From: Planctomycetota bacterium
Lineage (GTDB): Bacteria; Planctomycetota; Planctomycetia; Pirellulales; Pirellulaceae
Direction of reading: 5' to 3'
Assembly (NCBI GenBank): GCA_027622275.1
Contig: JAQBZB010000048.1
Coordinates: 1 to 40,561, forward strand
DNA: 40,561 nucleotides
Part shown: one piece after another, positions 25,638-34,868 of the stretch
Position numbering within the stretch: position 1 is the first letter of the stretch
How the letters are laid out: each line of letters begins with the position of its first letter
Program-made: the position numbers and the translations under genes
Notes under the pieces: generated by a model
Told to the model about the DNA's origin: nothing
Database searches by the model: none
The model's input: only the letters and a program-made list of their open reading frames with translations

Positions 25638-26192
25638 TCATTCGGGCGATGAATTCTCGGGTTGGGGCTTCGTCACTTCCACACCGCGTTGCCTGAGCGC
25701 CGTTTCCAGTGCTTCGCGGTCGATCAGTTCTGGTTCGACCAACGCCGTGACGAGCCTTTCTTTGAAACTGGCCGTCGCCATTTCGACACCGTTGAGCCGG
25801 TAGATGGCTTCATAGGCTCCGAGGCAGCAGCCCTTGCAGTCGAGACCGGCGACGGGGATTTCAATCAGTTTAAGCTTCTCTCGCTCGATCGTCCGCAATG
25901 GTTTAATTCCAAACGTGTGACGCGATGCGTTTTTAAGTCGAGCATCGAAGCGTTCGACGACCTGTTCTGAAGTCGCGCCCGGAAAGACCGTAACGGGGTC
26001 GTACTCGAAGCTGGCTTCGGCGTTATCGTAGTCGACAGTCACCAGCCTAAACTCAGGCAGTTGCTTGAAGACTTCCTCCAAGTCCTTGACGCGCTCGCGT
26101 GAGAAAAGACCTGTGATCTGGTGCTTGATCCGATTCGGCTCCGCGGCTGATGAAGCGGGTGAGCACAGAATGATGAGGCCCAGAATCATCAT
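25638..26192 (-). CDS. Secreted protein with HMA-like metal-binding domain
   Basis: 184 residues from ATG 26192. Upstream in-frame codons are rejected because MMILGLIILCSPASSAAEPN is a clear signal peptide and GAGGTG lies 10 bases before this ATG. The mature protein has two ferredoxin-like halves. The first (HQITGLFSRERVKDLEEVF, then VTVDYDNAEASFEYDP) has the strand-helix pattern of an HMA domain but no cysteines. The second (IPVAGLDCKGCCLGAYEAIY, then FKERLVTALVEPELIDREAL) has C-x-x-C-C, the HMA metal-site position. Likely a periplasmic metal-binding protein or a mercury/copper-chaperone relative; function unproven. It may be co-transcribed with the DUF1592-family gene upstream. Confidence 0.6.
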   Translation of the reverse strand: MMILGLIILCSPASSAAEPNRIKHQITGLFSRERVKDLEEVFKQLPEFRLVTVDYDNAEASFEYDPVTVFPGATSEQVVERFDARLKNASRHTFGIKPLRTIEREKLKLIEIPVAGLDCKGCCLGAYEAIYRLNGVEMATASFKERLVTALVEPELIDREALETALRQRGVEVTKPQPENSSPE

Positions 26193-26345
26193 GTGATTGA
26201 GACACCTCACAGCATACAGGCTTTGTTGATAAGCGGGAGCTGTTTGAAGTCCGGCCGACGAACTGCTGAATCGGCTCGGCCAAGTGCAAAGGTCAAATCT
26301 CATCATCTTGTGCTTCATGATTCTGTGATTCCGCCGCCGGGTCTT

Positions 26346-28967
26346 CTATCGGGTTCGAAACAACTGACTCTGTGTCAACTCGTGGATCAGCGTGCGAACG
26401 CCGCCATCCTTCTGTTGAGTTCGCTTCACAATTCCTTCGATCTCGTCGCGGTCGCTGAAGGCGAGGGCACGGCCCGTGCTGTAAATCGCGAGTTGCTCCG
26501 CGAGATTCTTCAGCAGACGTTCTGAGTCGGCTGCGATGAGCGTCTGGAATTCGTCGATGTTGCCGAACGCGCGGCCATCGGGCAGTTCACCACGGGGGTC
26601 TACAGGCAATCCAAGTTTGAACTCGATCCCAATGAATGGATCAATCGAACCACGTTCGGCGGGATCACCATCGCCGATGGACCGATAACGCGTGCGGAAG
26701 CCGCCAATGACATCGAACGCTTCCAGAGCGAATCCGGGTGGATCGAGTTTCGCGTGGCACGAAGCGCAGATCGCGTTGGAACGGTGTTTGTCGAGCTGTT
26801 CGCGAATCGTAGTCGCGCCCCGCACGTCCGGTTCGATCGACCCGATGTCTGGCGGCGGTGGGTCGGGCGTCTGACCAAAAATGCGTTCCATCACGAACGC
26901 GCCGCGCGGAACAGGTGACGTCGTTGTGCCGTTGGCAGTGACTTTCAGAATTGCCGCTTGCGTCAGAAACCCACCCCGCGAACAGCCCGGCGGCAAAGCG
27001 ACTCGACGCATCTGCGAGCCGCTCACGCCGGGAATGCCGTAATGCACTGCGAGCTTCTCGTTCAGCATCGCGAAGTCCGACTGCACCAGATGGCTGGCGT
27101 CGAGGTCCTGATCGAGCAGTTCGCGGAAGTAGGCGCGCGTCTCGGCGACCATCGAGTCCTGCAGGTAGGGGCTGAACTCGGGATATAGTTTCCTGTCCGG
27201 ATCGGTCGCCGCAATGTCGCGAAGCTTCAGCCATTGGTCGAGGAAGTCATGCACGAACCGGTTCGACCTCTCGTCTTTCAGCAAACGTTCCACCGCTCCG
27301 CCCAACACGTCCGGCTTGCGGAGTTCGCCAGTTGCAGCCAGTTCTGTGAGCCGCGCGTCTGGCATCGTGTTCCACAAGAAGTAAGAAATCCGGTTCGCCA
27401 ACGCGAAATCATCGAGGTCGCCCACCGGCTCGAGGTGATAAAGAAAGTCCGGCGAGCACAACGCCGCGCGGTACGCCCAGCGCATCGCGGTTTCGAAACA
27501 GTCGCCCGCGTTCAGTCGCTCTTCGACTCTTGCGACATACTGCTGCCGCACCTCGGCCTGGACCGGACGACGAAACGCTCCTGGCAGAAAGCCTGCCAGC
27601 AGGCGATCCGCATCGACCAACGGTTGCTCGCTATGCACCGTCCAGAGGCCCGGCGACGGATCGGGCCGGTTCATCCCCGCGCCGAGTTGCCGGACGTGCT
27701 TGCGAACGGGCGGCCGCGTGCCGGGATTCTCTGCCGTCTTGAATTCCGCGAGTGGCAGGTCGTCGAACAAAACGTGGTGAGCATTCGGCGGCCAGGCATC
27801 GTGCAGCGGACCTTCGATGTCGAGCCAGTCAACAGCGATCGCCGGCCCGGTGAACGCCATCGCGCGCCCCTTGCGGCTATAGTTCGCCACCGGCGCGAGC
27901 GACGCGGTGTTGAAGCCGATGATCTCGTTGTGGTTGAGCCACGTGACCAATTCGTGTTCGCGGGACTCGATGGATGGCGCGTCGTAATAGCCGAAAACAT
28001 AGCTGGGGTGCTGACCACCGCGCCCGTCGCCGGTCAACTGCACGACCGACAGCCGCGCCGCCTCGGTCCCCCGGGACGGGAGCACTTCGCCTTTGTCCCA
28101 ATGGAAACTCCACAGCGACAGGCGGACGCGGTAGCGGCCTGGATAGATCGTCACGTGTTCAATGAAATAGGGGCTGAACGATTCGTCTTCGTGGCGAAAC
28201 AGTCCGACCGTGCTGCCGGTCTCGAACGAGCCCATTCGCTCATGCGCTCCCTGATCGATGTGCCCGTGTTCGCCAGCCGGCGGAAAGGCCGGGTCGGGCT
28301 TCTTGTCCTTCAGCAGAACGCCGTCGCCATTCATGACCACGTGCGCGACGAAGCCGCCACGATTCACCAGCGAGATACGCCGTTTCTGAACCGACGGAGC
28401 CGTGGGCCTGGTGGCGATGGCGTAATCAAGCGCGTGGTCAGCGGCCTCGATATACTTTGCCATGTTGACGTGGGAGATGTCGAGCGCATCGCTGTTCTTG
28501 TCAAAGCCGTGTGCGGATCCGTCGGCGGGGAGTTCTCCGGCCAGCGCAATTCCGGGCATGTCGAACAAGTCGCGCACCGTGTTCTCGTACTCGGCTCGTG
28601 TCAGCCGACGGAGTCCGGTGCGCCCGTCGCGTTGGAAGCGTGTGTGCTCGGCCTCGACGAGCGATTCCTTAAGCGACTTCACCACCGCGACGACATCGCC
28701 CGTCGGCGGACGCTCCTCCGTCTTCGGCGGCATCTCGCCGGATTCGATCCGATCGTGGACTTTCACCCAGCGGGAAAAATTGCCGGGGTTCGACAAGTCC
28801 AGCTTCAGCGCCGTCAGATCCAGTCCCGCTTCTTTCGTCTTACCATCATGGCAATCAAGGCAGTGCTTCTCGAAGAAGACGCTTGGCTCTGCTCCGGAAA
28901 GAGCGGACGAATGCAGAATGATGTAGCACAGAATGATGGAGCACGTATCGGTGATTCTGTAACTCAT
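26346..28967 (-). CDS. DUF1592/DUF1588/DUF1585/DUF1587 family cytochrome c protein
   Basis: Planctomycete-type large cytochrome protein of 873 residues from ATG 28967, with AAGGA close upstream. A GTG at 28988, which overlaps the next gene's stop as GTGA, is the alternative. The N-terminal signal peptide (MSYRITDTCSIILCYIILHS...) is followed by the haem-binding motif CLDCH near residue 37. Next is a DUF1587-type LRRLTRAEYENTVRDLFD block. Further on are AYRAALCSPDFLYHLEP, then AYFRELLDQDLDASHLVQSD, the FVMERIFGQTPDPPPPDI stretch and ICASCHAKLDPPGFALEAFD, which holds a second CASCH. Expected in the periplasm. It is co-translated with the DUF1552 gene upstream; such pairs are usual in planctomycetes and are of unknown biochemical role. 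Confidence 0.9.
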   Translation of the reverse strand: MSYRITDTCSIILCYIILHSSALSGAEPSVFFEKHCLDCHDGKTKEAGLDLTALKLDLSNPGNFSRWVKVHDRIESGEMPPKTEERPPTGDVVAVVKSLKESLVEAEHTRFQRDGRTGLRRLTRAEYENTVRDLFDMPGIALAGELPADGSAHGFDKNSDALDISHVNMAKYIEAADHALDYAIATRPTAPSVQKRRISLVNRGGFVAHVVMNGDGVLLKDKKPDPAFPPAGEHGHIDQGAHERMGSFETGSTVGLFRHEDESFSPYFIEHVTIYPGRYRVRLSLWSFHWDKGEVLPSRGTEAARLSVVQLTGDGRGGQHPSYVFGYYDAPSIESREHELVTWLNHNEIIGFNTASLAPVANYSRKGRAMAFTGPAIAVDWLDIEGPLHDAWPPNAHHVLFDDLPLAEFKTAENPGTRPPVRKHVRQLGAGMNRPDPSPGLWTVHSEQPLVDADRLLAGFLPGAFRRPVQAEVRQQYVARVEERLNAGDCFETAMRWAYRAALCSPDFLYHLEPVGDLDDFALANRISYFLWNTMPDARLTELAATGELRKPDVLGGAVERLLKDERSNRFVHDFLDQWLKLRDIAATDPDRKLYPEFSPYLQDSMVAETRAYFRELLDQDLDASHLVQSDFAMLNEKLAVHYGIPGVSGSQMRRVALPPGCSRGGFLTQAAILKVTANGTTTSPVPRGAFVMERIFGQTPDPPPPDIGSIEPDVRGATTIREQLDKHRSNAICASCHAKLDPPGFALEAFDVIGGFRTRYRSIGDGDPAERGSIDPFIGIEFKLGLPVDPRGELPDGRAFGNIDEFQTLIAADSERLLKNLAEQLAIYSTGRALAFSDRDEIEGIVKRTQQKDGGVRTLIHELTQSQLFRTR

Positions 28968-28984
28968 GTTTCCTTGATTCTCTT

Positions 28985-30223
28985 TCACACCAACTCCAGG
29001 CCGCGCATCGTTCCGGTTGCCGTCGAGAATCCATCGGCCTCGATCCCCAGGCGATGTAGCATCGACAGATAAAGGTTCGATAGCGGGTAGTTGTTCTGCC
29101 TATCGAAGGCGAGATGTTGGCCGTGCTTGAAGCCGCCTCCGGCGATTAGCGTCGGCAGGTTCACGTTCGAGTGCGAATTCGCGCTTCCCATGCAGGTGCC
29201 GTAGAGAACCATCGTGCGGTCCAGCAGCGACTGGCCTTCCTCCTGCGTGTCGCTGAGCGACGTGAGGAAGTCATTGAGTGCATCGAATTGGCCCACTTCG
29301 TGTCCGCGCAACTCGGCAAGGACCTCGGGACGGTTGCCGTGATGGGTGATGTTGTGAATCACCGTCGTGTCAACGAACAACGAAACGATTCGCGACGAAT
29401 CCGTTTCCAACGCGAGCTTGATGACATCAAACATCTGTCGGGTTTTCTGGACAAATTCACGTGCATTTTGAATGTCTTCCGGCGGCTTTCCGTCGACCGT
29501 CGGCTTGGGCCGGTACTCCCACTCCTGGGCACTGTGCAGCCGCTGTTCAAGTTCACGCACTGACGTGAGGTATTGATCCATCCGCCGCTGATCGGCAGGA
29601 GACAACGACCGGCTCAATCGCCTTGACTGCTCTCCGACAAAATCCAACAGGCTGCGTCCCTGACGCAAAGCTTCGACGTTGGCCTCGATCTCGTCCGGCC
29701 TGCCCTGCACGAACAGTTTCTGAAACAGCCTCATCGGACTCTTCTCGGCGGGGATGGGCGCGCCGCTGCGGGTGAAGCTGAGCGTTGGATTCTCGTTGCT
29801 CATCGCGAGCACGAGTGAGGGATATCGTGTCTGGTTTCCAATCAGTTCGGCGGCGAACTGGTCGAGCGATACTCCGTTGCGAAAACCGCCGCGTTCGGGG
29901 TGCGGAGTTCCTGTCAGAAAACACCTCTCTGCCGCGTGTGCCCCAGTGACTCCCGGCAGGCTCACGCCGGAGAACACGGTCGTATTCTGCCGATGGGCCT
30001 TGAGTCGCTCCAAATACGGGCTGAGCGTGTAATCCGCACCGGGGGTCTCTGGAAAGAAGAACTGCGGCAAGATGCCCATGTTCGTTTCGATGGCGACCAT
30101 CCGCCGCGGTGTCGTCGTGACTGCCTCGGAACCGAATGCCGGCCGCATAGCGTCCAGTAAGGGCAGCGCCAGCGCGACGCCCGAGCCTCGCAAGAAGGAT
30201 CGACGACTGATTGCCTGGGACAT
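28985..30223 (-). CDS. DUF1552 family Tat-exported protein
   Basis: 412 residues from ATG 30223, chosen over ATG 30241 because GGAG precedes it at nine bases. The N-terminus MSQAISRRSFLRGSGVALAL is a twin-arginine signal (RRSFLRG), typical of the DUF1552 family. The body carries the family features: FSGVSLPGVTGAHAAERCFL, YPSLVLAM, SVREVL-like EQRLHSAQEWEYRPKP and DSSRIVSLFVDTTVIHNITH, then HHGN and YGTCMGSANSHSNVNLPTL. Periplasmic; a partner of the DUF1592-family cytochrome protein (its stop overlaps that gene's possible GTG start). Function unknown. Confidence 0.9.
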   Translation of the reverse strand: MSQAISRRSFLRGSGVALALPLLDAMRPAFGSEAVTTTPRRMVAIETNMGILPQFFFPETPGADYTLSPYLERLKAHRQNTTVFSGVSLPGVTGAHAAERCFLTGTPHPERGGFRNGVSLDQFAAELIGNQTRYPSLVLAMSNENPTLSFTRSGAPIPAEKSPMRLFQKLFVQGRPDEIEANVEALRQGRSLLDFVGEQSRRLSRSLSPADQRRMDQYLTSVRELEQRLHSAQEWEYRPKPTVDGKPPEDIQNAREFVQKTRQMFDVIKLALETDSSRIVSLFVDTTVIHNITHHGNRPEVLAELRGHEVGQFDALNDFLTSLSDTQEEGQSLLDRTMVLYGTCMGSANSHSNVNLPTLIAGGGFKHGQHLAFDRQNNYPLSNLYLSMLHRLGIEADGFSTATGTMRGLELV

Positions 30224-30366
30224 CAAATCTAACTCCAGCATGGATGGGGAGCTTCAAAGGAACAGGCAGCATCTTAACATGATTCGACGCCCGCTGTCTT
30301 TGTGCTGTCCACGAACGTCCATTCGAGGATTCGCGACCAGTACGGCCAGTCGATTGGGCCAGCAGG

Positions 30367-30591
30367 TTATTTGTGAGCTAACTTGCTGCGGCAGCGTTGC
30401 CGGAGTGCGTAGACATGCCGGACTAAGACTGCGCTTTCGGTGATGCGTGGCGCGTCGCATGGAGTTTGAGTGGGCTGCGCCGAACTGACCAACTCCAACA
30501 TCTCGTCGTAATTCAATCGAGCGATTTCGCCAAGCGAAAGAGCGGCAATCCGGTCGTCAGACCAAGTGCGGCAGGAAGTGAAGATTGCCAT
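30367..30591 (-). CDS. Small hypothetical protein, planctomycete type
   Basis: 74 residues from ATG 30591. AAAGGGA precedes it, and an earlier in-frame ATG (30633) is rejected. The helical pattern ALSLGEIARLNYDEMLELV followed by a basic segment (LVRHVYALRQRCRSKL) resembles short planctomycete proteins with a LVYLARRCCRN-type end; that is a resemblance only. It stands between the DUF1552 gene and the narK gene, on the same strand, separated from narK by a perfect hairpin. Bases 30224-30366 show nothing else. Confidence 0.5.
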   Translation of the reverse strand: MAIFTSCRTWSDDRIAALSLGEIARLNYDEMLELVSSAQPTQTPCDAPRITESAVLVRHVYALRQRCRSKLAHK

Positions 30592-30665
30592 GCTTGTTCC
30601 CTTTCGTCTCCGCCTTGATGAGTGAGATGGCAACTGACTGGCATCAGAGTTGTTTGAAGAGCACC

Positions 30666-30724
30666 GTACGATGGCCTGCCAAGGCCGTCGTCAAGCACTC
30701 GACGGCCTTGGCAGGCCATCGTAC
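30666..30724. terminator. Perfect 25-bp inverted repeat between narK and small gene
   Basis: GTACGATGGCCTGCCAAGGC and GTCG form the left arm, mirrored exactly at the right with end 30724; the loop is about nine bases. It is followed by TTTTCT on the plus strand side. It lies about 90 bases downstream of the narK stop (minus strand). It could terminate narK, or be one of the dispersed palindromic repeats. The perfect pairing argues that it is functional or recent. Confidence 0.5.
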
Positions 30725-30816
30725 AAATTTTCTAACGAACACCGTGTCGCCAAGCCGCACCTCCTCCGGCCTCTCCCTCCATCAGAGACGACTTGGCGAA
30801 CACGGTCTCGGTACGG

Positions 30817-32178
30817 TTAGGTCAAGGCCGGTTCAAGTTGTGGTTGAGGACCACGTTGCTTCTGACTCAAAGCAATTTGGTAAGCCTTGCGGGCTTCGGT
30901 TTCTGCTTCCGGCGAGAAGCGGACGAGCAAGGCGGTGAACGAGCAGCCAACCACAACGGCTCCGAGAACCAACAGTGCCGTCTGCCAATCGAGAGCGCTC
31001 TTAAAGAGGAAGCCAGCGGCCACGGCACCGGCATTTCCACCAGCTCCGACGATGCCAGCCACCGCGCCGAGTGCCTTCTTGTTGACAAAGGGAACCACCG
31101 AGAAAGTTGCTCCTTCCGACATCTGCACAAACAGGCTGAACAGAATCAACGCCGGGATGGCCAAAACTAAGACCGTCATTTGCGAGAACAACATCAAGGC
31201 CACGCCCTCACAGAACAGCGCGGTAAACAACCAGAAGACGCGGCCCTTCAAGCCCCACTTAGCTCCGAACTTGTCGCCGAATACTCCGCCCAGGGTGCGT
31301 GCGAAAATGTTCATCAGGCCGAATAGTGCGGCGGCCGTGCCGGCGGCAGCGAGACCGAGTCCGAAGTAATCGGCAAAGTACAGTGCCGCGATGTTATGGA
31401 TCGTTATTTCGATGCCGAAGCACGCTCCGTAAACGACGAACAGCGCCCAGACGCGTGGATCTTTACAGGCCGCGAGGAACGCGCCGCTAACGTGCTTTCC
31501 GTCGGGCATCAACCCCTTGGCTCGCAGGTCTTTGAAGTTTCCATCCGGTGCGTCCTGCGTCAGGAAGTAGTACGCCACACCGGTCAGGAGACAGACCAGC
31601 CCGGCAATGAACATCGAGGCCCGCCAGCCAAGGGCTTCGCTGAAGCCGAGCGCTCCGACGAACAACGCAAACACGGCCGGCATGACGAACTGCGCGACAC
31701 CACCGCCAAAAGTGCCCCAGCCCGCCGACGTCGCGTTCGCCGTGCCGACGACATTCGGCGCGAACATCACGGACGTGTGATATTGCGTGATCACGAACGA
31801 GGCCCCGATGGCTCCGATCATCAAGCGGAAGATCAGGAACGTCGTGAAGTCGTGCGCGAACCCAATTCCCATCACCGGCAACGAGCCGAGTGTCAACAAC
31901 CACGTATAGGCGAGTCGTGGCCCAACGCGATCACAGAACCAACCGATAAACAGACGCGCCACGATCGTAATCGCGACCGAGGCGATAATGCTCCATCCGA
32001 CCTGCTCTTTCGTGAGCGACAACTCGTCACGCACGACCGTCATCAGTGGCGCGATCCCAAACCAAGCAAAAAAGCACAGAAAGAAGGAAAACCAAGTCAT
32101 GTGAAATGCGCGGATTTGCGGCATTCCCAGCTTGAAGAAGTTTCCCCACAGCGATGTGGCTTTGTTCTGCAGTTCCAT
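30817..32178 (-). CDS. narK: NarK-type nitrate/nitrite transporter
   Basis: 453 residues, major facilitator superfamily, twelve hydrophobic segments. The N-terminal helix WFSFFLCFFAWFGIAPLMTV and the loop LTKEQVGWSIIASVAITIVA, then RLFIGWFCDRVGPRLAY, are typical of NarK. The two nitrate signature-like glycine-rich stretches are present: NATSAGWGTFGGGVAQFVMP and the later GAVAGIVGAGGNAGAVAAGF. GAGGAAACAG is immediately before ATG. It moves nitrate in (and may exchange nitrite) across the inner membrane. It is divergent from the ferredoxin/anchor gene that starts the nitrate reductase cluster. Confidence 0.93.
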   Translation of the reverse strand: MELQNKATSLWGNFFKLGMPQIRAFHMTWFSFFLCFFAWFGIAPLMTVVRDELSLTKEQVGWSIIASVAITIVARLFIGWFCDRVGPRLAYTWLLTLGSLPVMGIGFAHDFTTFLIFRLMIGAIGASFVITQYHTSVMFAPNVVGTANATSAGWGTFGGGVAQFVMPAVFALFVGALGFSEALGWRASMFIAGLVCLLTGVAYYFLTQDAPDGNFKDLRAKGLMPDGKHVSGAFLAACKDPRVWALFVVYGACFGIEITIHNIAALYFADYFGLGLAAAGTAAALFGLMNIFARTLGGVFGDKFGAKWGLKGRVFWLFTALFCEGVALMLFSQMTVLVLAIPALILFSLFVQMSEGATFSVVPFVNKKALGAVAGIVGAGGNAGAVAAGFLFKSALDWQTALLVLGAVVVGCSFTALLVRFSPEAETEARKAYQIALSQKQRGPQPQLEPALT

Positions 32179-32888
32179 CTGTTTCCTCTCACGTCATGAC
32201 GGCGCTGAGTGTTTCGTTTAACCGCCAGCCGCAGGCGTGCGCTCTGGGCACCACTAGCGCACGCCTCCGGCTGGCGGTTAAACGACTGATCGAGCCGCCT
32301 GGGGGACAACCAAAGCCCGAGTGGTCCGGAGAGGAGAACCGTCGGTAGGTTTGCAGGTTACGACCCCTGTCGTGGTTGTCCCGCTCAATCGTTCACAATG
32401 TCGGTGCAATTCACCTGCTGCCTGAACGGCGACGCAAAGGGTATGCCGGAAGGTGATGACGAGTGGGCGCACGGCGGGCCATGGCAAACAAGAATTGGCT
32501 GGACGCTGAGTAACTGCGTTCTTTCCGCGTGCTCCGGCTGCTCAATCAGAAAACGTAATAATGGTTTCGGCATGCCATGATTGCCCGTGGCATGCGCGTT
32601 CGCTGCCCATTCGTTGCGCAATACGGCGACTCGGTTCATACATTCATAACAAACGGTGGCTTTCGTTCTTCGCACGATTATCAAGCGGTTGTTTGAAGAT
32701 ATCGACTGAATCTGCTGGTTTGAACGTCTCGGGAAGCAGCCGCTTGGCGACTCTGGCACGCTGGTTGCGAACACGGCATCGAGGTCGCTTCGTGGACTCG
32801 CTCCTCTCCCGCCGCGAGTGAGCAGCACGCGTTAAGCGTGCGCTTCCGTCTTGTTTACCGTCGCGCGGATTTCGCGCTCCCACCTTTT
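32179..32888. other. 710-base divergent control region between narK and the reductase genes
   Basis: Holds a 70-base hairpin repeat (32215-32284) and a small inverted repeat CACGC-GTTAA-GCGTG (32826-32840). Short open frames on both strands here have no family features and low coding quality, so I list none as genes. By position it must hold promoters for both divergent units and any nitrogen-responsive sites, but no convincing -24/-12 sigma-54 or -10/-35 pair was fixed. Confidence 0.4.
32215..32284. repeat. Hairpin repeat, CGTTTAAC family, copy 1
   Basis: CGTTTAACCGCCAGCCGCAG... and its mirror ...CTGGCGGTTAAACG form about 29-base arms with one mismatch, around a CTGGGCACCAC-like loop. It sits 36 bases upstream of narK. 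A second copy with the same ends CGTTTAAC/GTTAAACG but a different middle lies at 37174-37240. Confidence 0.7.
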
Positions 32889-34595
32889 ATGCTTGCAATC
32901 GACTCAGGTAATGCAAACACCTTTCTGCTCGAGCTGCTGCTGGATCACCAGCAACAAACGACCGCAGTAGAAAAATTCGCGCAATTGCACGAACGCGATG
33001 AGTTGCCGCTGCAAGCAATGCACTACCGGCAGCTGATGCCGATGTCGCGGCCCGCGGCCGGCGAGCAATATGCCTTCGAAGTCGATCTCGATGCTTGCTC
33101 CGGTTGCAAGGCTTGCGTCACAGCTTGCCATAACTTGAACGGCTTGGAAGAGAACGAAGTCTGGCGCAGCGTCGGCTTGCTGCATGGTGGGACAACGGAA
33201 TTGCCCGTCATTCAGCACGTCACCACCGCCTGCCATCACTGTGTCGAACCGGCCTGTCTGCACGGCTGTCCGGTGAAAGCTTTTGAGAAAGATCCGGTCA
33301 CGGGAATCGTCAAACATCTGGACGATCAGTGCATTGGTTGTCAGTACTGCATGTTGAAGTGCCCGTACGATGTGCCGAAGTACAGCAAGTCGAAAGGCAT
33401 CGTTCGCAAATGCGATATGTGCAGTGATCGTCTCGCGGCGGACGAAGCTCCGGCTTGCGTGCAGGCTTGCCCGAACCAAGCCATCCGCATCAGCATCGTC
33501 AACCAGCAGCAAGTGATTGAAGAATGCGAGAGCAACGTCTTTCTTCCCGGTGTGCCCGAGCCCGAGTACACGCTGCCGACCACGATCTATAAGAGCCAGC
33601 GCGTCATGCCGCGCAACGTGCTGCCCGCCGACTATTACAATTCGCGTCCCGCCCATGCCCACACGCCCTTGATCGTCATGTTGGTGTTGACCCAGATGTC
33701 GGTCGGTGCCTTTGTCGTCGAACAGTTTCTGCAATCGAAGCTGGTGACGTTGGCCGGCAGCGCGACAATCGAACATCTTCGCCCCGCACAGTTGATCTCG
33801 GCGCTGCTACTTGGCCTATTGGGCTTGTCCGCCGCGATCTTCCACTTGGGACGGCCACGCTTGGCGTATCGAGCGTTCATCGGATTGGCGACATCTTGGC
33901 TGAGCCGCGAGATACTGGCGTTCACTCTGTTTGCGGGTTTGGCATCGGCGTACGTCGCGGTCGCCTGTGCGGGTTACGTCGGTTGGAACGTATCGCCCGC
34001 GGTCGAAGCCGCGCTCGGCATCTCAGCCGGCGCGGCGGGAGTCCTGGCGGTCGTTTGTTCGATGATGATTTACATTGATACGCGACGTGTGTTCTGGGGA
34101 CCACTGTTCACGGTGACGAAGTTCTTCGGAACGAGCCTGGTGTTGGGCATTCCGGTCGCATTGCTGATCTCCTTGGCGGCTGCCGCTTGCGCGGTTGATC
34201 TAACGATCGATCAAATTCTTTCCAGCTACGGTCGTCGGTTATGTCATGCACTGATCGTCATCGCGGGCAGCAAGTTGATCTTTGAAGCCATGATCTTCGG
34301 TGCGTTGCGCAATCAACGCCACACACCACTGAAACGGACCGCACTCTTGCTGAAAGGCGAGTTGAGCATGATCATGACGGCGCGATTTATCATCGGCGGG
34401 ATGGGCGGCATTCTGCTGCCGTTGATTCTTCTCGGCGAGCGGCAGCTGGCGCCAGTGGCCGGTTTTCAACCGCTGTTCATCGGGATCTTCGCGTTGCTCA
34501 TGGCCGGGCTCTGCATGGCCGGCGAGTTTATCGAGCGTTACCTATTCTTCACCGCGGTCGTGGCTCCCAAGATGCCGGGAACACAAGCGACTTAG
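32889..34595 (+). CDS. Fused 4Fe-4S ferredoxin and DmsC-like membrane anchor
   Basis: 568 residues from ATG 32889; a GTG at 32838 would add 17 residues from repeat-like DNA. The first ~200 residues are a DmsB/NrfC-like protein with four cysteine groups: CSGCKACVTAC, CHHCVEPACLHGC, CIGCQYCMLKC and CDMC...CVQAC, 16 cysteines for four [4Fe-4S] clusters. From residue ~255 eight hydrophobic helices follow (for example LIVMLVLTQMSVGAFVVEQF and ISALLLGLLGLSAAIFHLG, with LGRPRLAYRAF as in DmsC). It is predicted to take electrons from the quinol pool and feed the molybdenum reductase encoded next. In DMSO reductases these parts are two separate proteins; here they are fused. No signal peptide, so the clusters probably face the cytoplasm. 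Confidence 0.85.
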   Translation: MLAIDSGNANTFLLELLLDHQQQTTAVEKFAQLHERDELPLQAMHYRQLMPMSRPAAGEQYAFEVDLDACSGCKACVTACHNLNGLEENEVWRSVGLLHGGTTELPVIQHVTTACHHCVEPACLHGCPVKAFEKDPVTGIVKHLDDQCIGCQYCMLKCPYDVPKYSKSKGIVRKCDMCSDRLAADEAPACVQACPNQAIRISIVNQQQVIEECESNVFLPGVPEPEYTLPTTIYKSQRVMPRNVLPADYYNSRPAHAHTPLIVMLVLTQMSVGAFVVEQFLQSKLVTLAGSATIEHLRPAQLISALLLGLLGLSAAIFHLGRPRLAYRAFIGLATSWLSREILAFTLFAGLASAYVAVACAGYVGWNVSPAVEAALGISAGAAGVLAVVCSMMIYIDTRRVFWGPLFTVTKFFGTSLVLGIPVALLISLAAAACAVDLTIDQILSSYGRRLCHALIVIAGSKLIFEAMIFGALRNQRHTPLKRTALLLKGELSMIMTARFIIGGMGGILLPLILLGERQLAPVAGFQPLFIGIFALLMAGLCMAGEFIERYLFFTAVVAPKMPGTQAT

Positions 34596-34693
34596 GAGCG
34601 ATGCGGAAATGAAACCAGGAGTTCAGATGAAGATTAATGATTTTGAAGCGGAGCCGCTTCCGGGCCAAAGGCCCATCGATTCGCTTAGGGAGG

Positions 34694-34793
34694 GAACCGG
34701 ACGCTAGCGCGTACCGGCTGATGAAATCAGCCGCCTGGCGCTAGAACCGGACGCTAGCGCGTACCGGCTGATGAAATCAGCCGCCTGGCGCTA
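34694..34793. repeat. Tandem duplication of a 50-bp unit
   Basis: Two identical 50-base copies, starting at 34694 and 34744, each with GAACCGGACGCTAGCGCG, a hairpin CGGCTGAT-GAA-ATCAGCCG and CTGGCGCTA. They lie in the gap between the membrane-anchor gene and nasA (34596-34868). The rest of the gap contains a small GCGGAGCCGC hairpin and nothing else that I recognise. It may affect processing of the polycistronic RNA. Confidence 0.75.
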
Positions 34794-34868
34794 GCCTGCG
34801 GTTCTCCGGTACGCCAATTTCCGGGAGTTGGTTTAGTTGTCGCGTCACACCTTAAGGCACCTGCCTCA

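Noticed and set aside
23791-25803. 670-residue plus-strand ORF opposite dnaE
   Set aside because: Antisense shadow of dnaE, no recognisable domain and no start signal.
27234-29072. 612-residue plus-strand ORF opposite the DUF1592 protein
   Set aside because: Antisense shadow; the minus-strand frame has the CxxCH motifs and family blocks.
32385-32828. 147-residue open frame on the minus strand in the narK intergenic region
   Set aside because: Low-complexity composition, no family features, no RBS and it spans the control region of two divergent units.
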